In this document: positions 57,924 through 64,000 of the stretch, piece by piece
Layout of the letters: every line of letters starts with the position of its first letter
Position numbering within the stretch: the first letter of the stretch is position 1
From: VRUE01 sp963819755
Lineage (GTDB): Bacteria; Actinomycetota; Thermoleophilia; Solirubrobacterales; 70-9
NCBI GenBank assembly: GCA_963819755.1
Contig: CAWFXB010000002.1
Span: forward strand, 496,001-560,000
Reading direction: 5' to 3'
DNA length: 64,000 bases
The notes under the pieces: generated by a model
What the model saw: only the letters and a program-made list of their open reading frames with translations
Told to the model about the DNA's origin: nothing
Database searches by the model: none
Position numbers and translations under genes: made by a program

Positions 57924-58715
57924 GTGGCGCAGTGGCCGGGCGGTGCCCGCGGCGCACTCTGCCTCAGCTTCGACAACCTCGGCGTCGACGAGGACTCGAG
58001 CGCGGCCCAGGCGCTGCCGGGCCTGCTAAAGCGGCTCGGCGAGCGCGGCCTGACGGCGACCTTCTTCGCCGAGGGTGTCAACGCGGAGCTCGACCCCGGG
58101 GCGCTCGAGGAGATCGGCGCAGCGGGTCACGAGGTCGCCTACCACGCCTGGCGCCATGAGACGTGGGGCGACCTTTCGACCGCGGAGCAAGCCGAGAACC
58201 TCGCCCGCGGCGTCGAGGCATTCGCGGAGCTGGGCCTGGAGATCGCCGGCCTGCGCCCGCCCGGCGGCCAACTGGGGGCCGGTGGAACCGAGGTTCTGCG
58301 CAAGGCCGGCCTGACCTACGCGTCGCCGGCCGGAGCGGGCGTGGGCGTCGAGGACGGCGTCGCCCTGCTTCCCTTCCAATGGCGCCACGTCGATGCCAGT
58401 TGCATGCTGCCGCCGCTGGGCGCCGTTCGCAGGCAGATGACCGGCTCGCCGGGCCCGATCGAGCCCGATGCCTTCCTCGCCTACCTCGAAACGGAGATCG
58501 AGCGCCTCGCCCACGAGGGCGGCTTCGCCACCTTCGTCCTCCACCTCCCGCTGCTCGAGTGGCTGGGCGAGCCCAACCTGGCATCGCTCCTCGACAAGCT
58601 CTCCGCTGGCGACATATGGCTCACGCGCTGCGACCAGGCGGCCGAGCACGTCCTCGCCCACCCGGAGGCGTTCATGGGCGAGGCGACTCTCGACTCGACC
58701 AGCTGGACCGCCTAG
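57924..58715 (+). CDS. Polysaccharide deacetylase (NodB-like), variant metal motif
   Basis: GTG at 57924 gives 263 residues. The first NodB motif reads CLSFDNLG in place of the common TFDDG, so one metal Asp is Asn; this SFDNLG form occurs as a sub-group in actinobacteria as far as I recall. The second motif EVAYHAWRHETW keeps two His, and LRPPGGQ follows. The enzyme would remove acetyl groups from glycans or a related substrate. No signal peptide is visible, so a cytoplasmic role is possible. It overlaps the convergent hydratase gene by 4 bp. Confidence 0.82.
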   Translation: MAQWPGGARGALCLSFDNLGVDEDSSAAQALPGLLKRLGERGLTATFFAEGVNAELDPGALEEIGAAGHEVAYHAWRHETWGDLSTAEQAENLARGVEAFAELGLEIAGLRPPGGQLGAGGTEVLRKAGLTYASPAGAGVGVEDGVALLPFQWRHVDASCMLPPLGAVRRQMTGSPGPIEPDAFLAYLETEIERLAHEGGFATFVLHLPLLEWLGEPNLASLLDKLSAGDIWLTRCDQAAEHVLAHPEAFMGEATLDSTSWTA

Positions 58716-59437
58716 TCCGGCTGGGGCAGTCCCGGCCCGGTTCGGGCCCATTCGACTTGGCCAACGCCCTCCACCTTGGACCGACCCTCGATGTCGTCCC
58801 ACTCGTGAAGCATCCGCTTCAGCTGGGTGACCGCCTCCGGTGGGTGAGTGGCGACGGATGCGGACAGCTCCAGTGCCGCCTCCTCGGTCGCCGCGGCGGG
58901 GGCGACGCGGTTGACGAGGCCGAGGCGCAGGGCCTCGTCGGCACCGATCGTGCGCGAGGTCAGCAGCAGGTACTTGGCGGTGGCCAGACCGCAGAGGGTG
59001 ACGAGGCGGGCCGGGCCGACCGGGACGCCCAGCGCCGCCCCGGGGAAGCGCATGCGCAGGTTGGCGCCGCCCACCCTCATGTCGCAGGCGACGGCGACCT
59101 CCGCTCCGCCGCCGACCACGTCGCCGTGGCAGGCGGCAACCGTCGGCCTGGGGAAGGTGACGATCGTGTCGTAGAGATCGGCGAAGAGCTGCATGCGGCG
59201 GACCTTGCCCTCCTCGTCGAGCCGCTCCTTGACGTCGGCGCCTGCCGAGAGGCCCATCTGGTCGGAGGAGCTGATGACGAGGACGCGGACCGAATCGTCC
59301 TCGCGGGCGACCGCCAGGTGCTCGAGCATCTCGGTCAGCATCTGCGTGTCGATCGCGTTACGGGCCTCGGGACGCTCCAGGCGCAACAGCGCGACACCCT
59401 GGGCATCGACCTCGTAGCTGGTCCGCTCAGCACTCAT
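58712..59437 (-). CDS. Enoyl-CoA hydratase/isomerase family protein
   Basis: The 241-residue protein has the crotonase fold: LRLERPEARNAIDTQMLTEM, the oxyanion-hole segments GLSAGADVKE and ACHGDVVGGGAEVAVACDMRVGG, and FPGAALGVPVGPARLVTLCG. The usual active-site acid pair is not clear, so hydratase, isomerase or other crotonase chemistry is possible. ATG at 59437 overlaps the stop of pth. Confidence 0.88.
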   Translation of the reverse strand: MSAERTSYEVDAQGVALLRLERPEARNAIDTQMLTEMLEHLAVAREDDSVRVLVISSSDQMGLSAGADVKERLDEEGKVRRMQLFADLYDTIVTFPRPTVAACHGDVVGGGAEVAVACDMRVGGANLRMRFPGAALGVPVGPARLVTLCGLATAKYLLLTSRTIGADEALRLGLVNRVAPAAATEEAALELSASVATHPPEAVTQLKRMLHEWDDIEGRSKVEGVGQVEWARTGPGLPQPD

Positions 59438-60051
59438 TCGGGCGCTGAGACTATTTGCTCGACGAGGCGCTCGGCCTCGTCGGCCGCTTGGCCGATCAAG
59501 GCCTCGACCTCGGCGCGTGGCTCGCGGAAGCGGCCCAGGACGTAAGCGGAGACGATCTCCGGGTCGGTCGACTCGGGGCGCCCGACGCCGACCCGTACGC
59601 GCCAGAACTCGGCGCTGCCCAGGCCCCGTTTGAGGCTCTTCAGGCCGTTGTGACCCGCCAGGCCGCCGCCGAGGCGGCTCTGCACCTCACCGAAGGGAAG
59701 GTCGATCTCATCGTGCACGACGACGACCTGATCCAGCGCGGCCTTGAGCGAGCCGCGCGCCGGTCCGGCCGAGTCGCCGGAGGCGTTCATATAGGTCTGC
59801 GGCAGCAGGACCGCCACCCGCGGGCCGCCGGGCCGGATGCGCCCTTCGGCGATCAGGCCGCCGAATTTCTTCTTCGCGCGGGGCAGGTCCCAGCGCCGCG
59901 AGAGCTCCTCCGCGACGTCGAAGCCGACGTTATGGCGAGTGCCGGCGTGCTCGTTGCCAGGGTTGCCGAGACCGACGATGAGGATGCGGTCGCCGTCGCC
60001 CTGCTCGGCACCACCTCCGCCGCGGGCCCCACGGCGGCGGAAGATCGACAT
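59434..60051 (-). CDS. pth: Peptidyl-tRNA hydrolase
   Basis: The 205-residue protein has ILIVGLGNPGNEHAGTRHNVGFDVAEEL with catalytic His in RHNVG, VLLPQTYMNASGDS, the acid-containing VVVHDEIDLPFG and GGGLAGHNGLKSL. It releases peptides from prematurely dropped peptidyl-tRNA. It follows rplY by 9 bp on the same strand, the classical ctc-pth order. Confidence 0.95.
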   Translation of the reverse strand: MSIFRRRGARGGGGAEQGDGDRILIVGLGNPGNEHAGTRHNVGFDVAEELSRRWDLPRAKKKFGGLIAEGRIRPGGPRVAVLLPQTYMNASGDSAGPARGSLKAALDQVVVVHDEIDLPFGEVQSRLGGGLAGHNGLKSLKRGLGSAEFWRVRVGVGRPESTDPEIVSAYVLGRFREPRAEVEALIGQAADEAERLVEQIVSAPE

Positions 60052-60060
60052 GGGGCGGGG

Positions 60061-60753
60061 TTACTCCCCGGAGTCGCCCGAATCGCCGCCGTCGCCCGAA
60101 TCGCCGCCGTCCTCGGCAGCCGGGGCCTCGCCCTCCTCGCCGACCAGCTCGGCCTCCTCCTCGACGGCGGGCTCGGGCTCTTCCTCGACGCGCGGCGGCG
60201 AGAGGGTGGCGATCGTGACCTCGTCGGGGTCCTCGGCGACGAATTTGACGCCCTCGGGGGCGGCGATGGACGAGAGCGTCACGGTGTCGTTGATCTGCAT
60301 CTCGGAGACGTCGGCGACCAGCCGCTCGGGGATGTCGGTCGGCAGCGCTTCGACGGTGATCTCGCGGGTTACGTGCTCAAGCACCCCGCCCTCTTTGACT
60401 CCCGGCGCGGTCTCGGCGCCTTCCAACTCGATCGCGACCTCGGCCTGGATCGCCTCGTCGAGTTTCACTTCCTGCAGGTCGATGTGCTGGAGGTTGCCGC
60501 GCACCGGGTGCAACTGCTGCTCCTTGACGACGACCGGTACGGCTTTCGATCCCTCCAGCTCGAGGTCGAACAGCGCCTGGCCACCGGCCAGGACCGCGCG
60601 GATCTCGCGTTCGCCCGCCTGGAAGGCCCGCGCCTCCGCACCGCCGCCGTAGACGACGCCGGGAACCAGCTCCTCGCCACGCAGGCGGCGAGAGCTGCGC
60701 GAGCCGAAATCGGTGCGTGCGGCGGCCTTCAGCTTTTCGCGGGTGCGAGCCAT
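60061..60753 (-). CDS. rplY: Ribosomal protein bL25, long (Ctc/TL5) form
   Basis: ATG at 60753 gives 230 residues: the N-terminal 5S-rRNA-binding L25 domain (TDFGSRSSRRLRGEELVPGVVYGGGAEARAF ... LQHIDLQEV) and the C-terminal TL5 beta domain (IAIEL..EGAETAPGVKEGGVLEHVTREITVEALPTDIP), ending in an acidic Glu/Asp/Gly tail. The long form is typical of actinobacteria and relatives. It is upstream of pth in one operon. Confidence 0.95.
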   Translation of the reverse strand: MARTREKLKAAARTDFGSRSSRRLRGEELVPGVVYGGGAEARAFQAGEREIRAVLAGGQALFDLELEGSKAVPVVVKEQQLHPVRGNLQHIDLQEVKLDEAIQAEVAIELEGAETAPGVKEGGVLEHVTREITVEALPTDIPERLVADVSEMQINDTVTLSSIAAPEGVKFVAEDPDEVTIATLSPPRVEEEPEPAVEEEAELVGEEGEAPAAEDGGDSGDGGDSGDSGE

Positions 60754-60806
60754 CGGACGGGAGAGGATAGAGAAAGCCGGGAAACGGAGCCCGCCACGAG
60801 GAACCT

Positions 60807-62258
60807 GTGACAACCTTGCCAGCCGTGGCCGATGACTCGAAGATCCCCAAGGGGCGGCTCCGCCGCTCGGCCAAGCTGGGCTCGATAGTCGGCGTGCAGG
60901 GCGCTCGCTACGCCGGAACCAAGGCGACCAACGTCGCCCGCTCCGAGGAGAGCAGCAAGGAAAAGCTCGAGCAGCGCCACCTGGAGACGGCGCTGAAGAT
61001 GGTCGGCGCACTCGGCCAGATGAAGGGGGCGGCGATGAAGCTTGGGCAGTTCGCGTCTTTCATCGACACCGACTTCCTGCCTGAGGAGTCACGCGAGATC
61101 TACCAGGAGCAGCTCGCCAAGCTGCGCACCTCGGCGCCGCCGATGCCCTGGGAGAAGGTCGAGAAGGTGCTGCTCGAGGAGTACGACGGCGAGCCGGTTT
61201 CCGAGCTCTTTGCCGAGTTCGAGCACGAGGCCTTCGCCGCTGCCTCGATCGGCCAGGTCCACCGTGCCGAGCTGCTCGACGGGCGCCGGGTCGCGGTCAA
61301 GATCCAGTACCCGGGGATCGCCGAGGCGCTCGACGCCGACCTGCGCAACGCCGGCACCATCGTCCGCCTGGCCCGCGCGCTCGCCCCGGGTCTCGACGCC
61401 AAAGCCATCGCCCATGAGATCCGTGAGCGGGTGATGGAGGAGCTCGACTACGAGTACGAGGCGCAGAACCAGCGCACCTTCGCCCGCGCCTACCGCGACC
61501 ACCCCTTCATCTACGTGCCGGAAGTGATCCCCCGCCTCTCGCGTCGCCGGGTGCTCGTCACCGAGTTCGTCGAGGGGATGACCTTCGAGCAGGTCAAGGA
61601 GCTGCCGCACGAGCAGCGCAGCCGCTTCGGCGAGATCGTCTTCCGTGGCAGCTTCGGCTCGATCTACCACCTGCGGCACTTCAACGCCGACCCCCACCCT
61701 GGCAACTACTTCCTGATGGAGGACGGTCGCGTCGCCTTCCTCGATTTCGGCATGACCAAGAAGCTCGACCACGAGCAGATCGTGCTCGAGCAGCGGGTGC
61801 TCGACGCCGCCTTCCACGACGACCCGGAGCGCTTTCGCAGCGCCCTGCACGAGCTCGGCTTCATCAAGAACCCCTCGAAGCTCGACGCCGAACGGCTGAT
61901 GGAGCACATGCTGGCGGTCAGCGGCTGGTTCGTGGAAGACCGCGAGATCGAGATCAGCCCGGAGCGGGTGATGAAGATCATCGAGTCGACCCAGGACCCT
62001 CGCTCGGAGTACTACGACCTGATGCGTCGCGAGTCGATGCCAGCGGAGGAGTTGATGGGGCGGCGGATGGAAATCGGCGTCGTCGCCGTGCTCGGGCAGC
62101 TGCGCGCGAAGCGCAACTGGCACCGGATCATGCGCGAGTGGATCTACGCCGACCCGCCCGCAACCGAGCTGGGCGAGCAGGAGTGGGAGTACTTCGAGGG
62201 AAGAGGCGTGAGGCAGACCCCGATTGTCGAGCGATCCCTGGAAGGAGATCAGCGATGA
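60807..62258 (+). CDS. ABC1/UbiB-family atypical kinase
   Basis: GTG at 60807 gives 483 residues with the UbiB-family signatures: MKGAAMKLGQFAS (KxGQ), FAAASIGQVHRAELLDGRRVAVKIQYPG with the AAAS loop replacing the normal P loop, HADPHPGN-like NADPHPGNYF and AFLDFGMTKKL. These proteins act as ATPases in quinone biosynthesis or lipid handling at the membrane. It is divergent from rplY and couples by ATGA to the next gene. Confidence 0.9.
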   Translation: MTTLPAVADDSKIPKGRLRRSAKLGSIVGVQGARYAGTKATNVARSEESSKEKLEQRHLETALKMVGALGQMKGAAMKLGQFASFIDTDFLPEESREIYQEQLAKLRTSAPPMPWEKVEKVLLEEYDGEPVSELFAEFEHEAFAAASIGQVHRAELLDGRRVAVKIQYPGIAEALDADLRNAGTIVRLARALAPGLDAKAIAHEIRERVMEELDYEYEAQNQRTFARAYRDHPFIYVPEVIPRLSRRRVLVTEFVEGMTFEQVKELPHEQRSRFGEIVFRGSFGSIYHLRHFNADPHPGNYFLMEDGRVAFLDFGMTKKLDHEQIVLEQRVLDAAFHDDPERFRSALHELGFIKNPSKLDAERLMEHMLAVSGWFVEDREIEISPERVMKIIESTQDPRSEYYDLMRRESMPAEELMGRRMEIGVVAVLGQLRAKRNWHRIMREWIYADPPATELGEQEWEYFEGRGVRQTPIVERSLEGDQR

Positions 62259-63118
62259 GCAGGATCAAACGTGGTTGGGCCTTGACGAAGAAGAGCTGGG
62301 GAGTGCTGAACAGTCACCGCGAGCTGGCCCGCTTCCCCCTGTACGGGGCGGTCGCCACGATCCCGCTGGCCTTCGTCTTCCTCGGTCCGGGGCTCTATTT
62401 CCTGGACAAGGACGTGCTCGCCGGCGCGATCCCGCTGCTGGTGATCGGCGTCTACGTGCTCAGCGTGGTCGGCTTCTACTTCAGCGTCGGCCTCGCGGCT
62501 GCCGCCGACATGATCTTTCGCGGCGAGCAAGCGACCGTCAGCGACGGGCTCGCCGTGGCCCGCAGCCGCTTTTCCCAGATCTGCGGCTGGGCGGCGGTCT
62601 CGACCGCGATCAGCGTGCTGATGGGGGCACTGGAGAACCAGGGCGGCATCGCCGGGACGATCGCCGCGCGGCTGGTCGGCATGGCCTGGTCGCTGGTCAC
62701 TTTCCTCGCCGTGCCCGTGATCGCGATCGAGGGCACCGGGCCGTTCGAGACGTTGAAGCGCTCGGCACACCTGTTCAAATCACGCTGGGGCGCGCAGATC
62801 ACCGGCAACATCGCGATCGGCGGCGCAATCTTCTTCTTCGGCGTGCTGCCAAGCGCGATCGTCATCGCGGCGGGCGTCGTCGTCTGGGCCTCGGCCAGCT
62901 TCGCCGGCGCCCTGCTGGTCGTCATCGGCGCCATTGGCCTCGCCATCTCCCTGCTGATCAGCAAAGCGCTGAGCGGCATCTTCGGCGTCGCCCTCTACCG
63001 CTACACGCTCGACGGCCAGGCGGTCGGCGGCTTCAGCGCCGAGGACATGGAGTCGGCCGTGAAGATCAAGAAGGGCGGCCGCAACGCGCCGCCGACGGCG
63101 ACGCCCGGCACGGTCTGA
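62255..63118 (+). CDS. Multi-span membrane protein, DUF6159-like
   Basis: ATG at 62255 overlaps the upstream stop and gives 287 residues: MSRIKRGWALTKKSWGVLNSHRELARFPLYG is a conserved start, followed by six or so spans, with the central VPVIAIEGTGPFETLKRSAHLFKSRWGAQITGN, and LYRYTLDGQ near the end. I recognise the DUF6159 type; its function is unknown. It is probably co-expressed with the UbiB-like kinase, suggesting a membrane-lipid or quinone link. Confidence 0.82.
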   Translation: MSRIKRGWALTKKSWGVLNSHRELARFPLYGAVATIPLAFVFLGPGLYFLDKDVLAGAIPLLVIGVYVLSVVGFYFSVGLAAAADMIFRGEQATVSDGLAVARSRFSQICGWAAVSTAISVLMGALENQGGIAGTIAARLVGMAWSLVTFLAVPVIAIEGTGPFETLKRSAHLFKSRWGAQITGNIAIGGAIFFFGVLPSAIVIAAGVVVWASASFAGALLVVIGAIGLAISLLISKALSGIFGVALYRYTLDGQAVGGFSAEDMESAVKIKKGGRNAPPTATPGTV

Positions 63119-63154
63119 ATCACTGCGTCCGACATTGACCACACCCCACTGGGG

Positions 63155-63880
63155 TCAATGTCGGATGCGCTCGAAGAGGCGGGGGTCGTTGGAGCAGATG
63201 CCGTCGACGCCGGCGCGGACCAGCTTCTGCATGCGGGGGAGGTCGTCGACGGTCCAGGCGATCAGCTCTACGCGGGCGAGGTCGGTGATCTTGGCCAGCT
63301 GACGGCTGACCAGTGGGTGGTAGACCCACATCGCATCGACGCCCATCTTCGGCAGTTCGCGTGCCGCAAGGCCGGGAAGCCGTTTGCGCATCCAGACAAG
63401 AGCAGCCAGCATCGGCAACTTCGCCCAGCGCTTCGAGTTCCAGTCCTTAGTCACCCTGGGATAGGTCCAGCCGCGCCGCAGGCCCGGCTCCAGCTGGCCG
63501 ATCCTAGCGAGGGTCGAGAGCTCCATGGTCGAGACCATCGCCCGGCTAAGCAGCCTACGCTCGCAGATGGCCGCGACGATCTCCTCCTCCCGCCCGGGCA
63601 ACTTGATGTCGAGGTCGATCTCGACCCTGTCCAGCGGCGGCTTCGTGAAGGCATCGAGCGCTTTCGCCAAGGTCAGCGGCTCGCGCCCTTCCGCGTCATG
63701 CCAGTCGTGGGCGGCGATCAGCGGCGTTCGCTCCGCCGCCTCCAGGCGAGGATGGCCGTCGCGGGTCCAGAGCACGTCGAACTCGATCGTGTCGACGCCC
63801 GCCTCGACCGCCGCGGCGAAGCTCTCCAGCGTGTTGCCGGGGGCGATCAGGCCGGCGCCCTTGTGGCCGACCAGGCGCAG
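63155..63880 (-). CDS. Glycerophosphodiester phosphodiesterase (start uncertain)
   Basis: The conserved GDPD start is visible on the minus strand: RLVGHKGAGLIAPGNTLESFAAAVEAGVDTIEFDV, with the active-site His (GHKG) and metal Glu. Then IAAHDW, RVEIDLDIKLPG and the end ELIAWTVDDLPRMQKLVRAGVDGICSNDPRLF. The first ATG/GTG in frame (GTG 63775) would remove the active site, so a CTG near 63880 or a start further up is needed. The enzyme hydrolyses glycerophosphodiesters. It is immediately downstream of prs. Confidence 0.85.
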   Translation of the reverse strand: MRLVGHKGAGLIAPGNTLESFAAAVEAGVDTIEFDVLWTRDGHPRLEAAERTPLIAAHDWHDAEGREPLTLAKALDAFTKPPLDRVEIDLDIKLPGREEEIVAAICERRLLSRAMVSTMELSTLARIGQLEPGLRRGWTYPRVTKDWNSKRWAKLPMLAALVWMRKRLPGLAARELPKMGVDAMWVYHPLVSRQLAKITDLARVELIAWTVDDLPRMQKLVRAGVDGICSNDPRLFERIRH

Positions 63881-63908
63881 CCCGGCTGATCCCTGGGTGG
63901 CCAGGGCG

Positions 63909-64000
63909 CTAGAAGAGCTGGTTCTCGCCGGCGAAGATCTCGGAGACCGAGTCGTCGGTGAAGATGCGGCGGATCGAGTCGGCGAAGGTGCCCGCGGTCG
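63909..64000 (-). CDS. prs: Ribose-phosphate pyrophosphokinase, C-terminal end (cut by window edge)
   Basis: The last 29 residues of a minus-strand gene are seen, ending FADSIRRIFTDDSVSEIFAGENQLF at the TAG 63909-63911. The SVSEIFAGENQLF ending is that of actinobacterial PRPP synthetases, and the position upstream of rplY-pth fits the common glmU-prs-rplY-pth order. Confidence 0.8.
   Translation of the reverse strand, partial: TAGTFADSIRRIFTDDSVSEIFAGENQLF

Overview
The window looks like a chromosomal segment of a high-GC actinobacterium, most likely class Thermoleophilia (Solirubrobacterales-like). The reasons are the very high GC of the core genes, many GTG and TTG starts, ATGA/GTGA gene overlaps, the core order prs / rplY-pth / mfd-foldase-eno-ftsB, a DhnA-type class I aldolase and several two-membrane-segment secreted families. 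This placement is an inference from gene content; no 16S gene is present.

Region 1 (1-9.5 kb) is redox and membrane energetics. It holds the start of an FAD-dependent pyridine nucleotide-disulfide oxidoreductase, a ChrA transporter, a split cytochrome b module (59-aa membrane peptide, b N-terminal half, b C-terminal-like subunit), an OmpR-type response regulator with its histidine kinase, a b561-like membrane protein, an acidic membrane protein, an ApbE FMN transferase, a ferric-reductase-like membrane protein and a glycosyltransferase.

Region 2 (9.5-30.7 kb) is an accessory island ending beside the initiator tRNA-fMet gene. From left to right it holds a VapBC pair and a four-gene minus-strand operon encoding a cytidine-deaminase-like protein, a PNP-type nucleoside phosphorylase/nucleosidase, a NACHT-like STAND NTPase with HEAT-like repeats and a small membrane protein. 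This is the best candidate for an undescribed defence system. Next come a RelE/ParE-type toxin with a runaway antitoxin frame, a zinc-ribbon protein and membrane proteins, an IS3-family element that cut a regulatory gene, and a 2224-residue RHS/YD-repeat protein with a beta-helix front and possible immunity genes behind it. A small regulatory operon (XRE, OB-like, winged helix) closes the island. Three copies of a hairpin-forming 80-130 bp repeat sit at 10.7, 15.0 and 18.9 kb, so that consecutive copies bracket gene cassettes. A separate 25-bp near-identical motif occurs at 15.16 and 30.53 kb.

Region 3 (30.7-44.8 kb) is mostly core: Ppx/GppA, a probable independent small RNA with its own promoter and terminator, a TPP enzyme, tRNA-Leu(TAA), two tandem secreted alpha/beta hydrolases, an ECF sigma factor fused to an anti-sigma-like membrane tail, an R2-like ferritin, a UPF0173 hydrolase, a rhomboid-like pseudoprotease, class I FBP aldolase and a secreted nuclease.

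Region 4 (44.8-50.8 kb) looks disturbed: a small secreted protein, a decayed DsbA-like gene, a large secreted CAP-domain protein, a gene fragment, and a GT-C family membrane protein carrying a palindromic insertion in its reading frame. Region 5 (50.8-64 kb) is housekeeping: ftsB-like, eno, SurA/PrsA-like foldase, mfd, membrane protein, polysaccharide deacetylase, enoyl-CoA hydratase, pth, rplY, UbiB kinase, DUF6159-like membrane protein, GDPD and the 3' end of prs.
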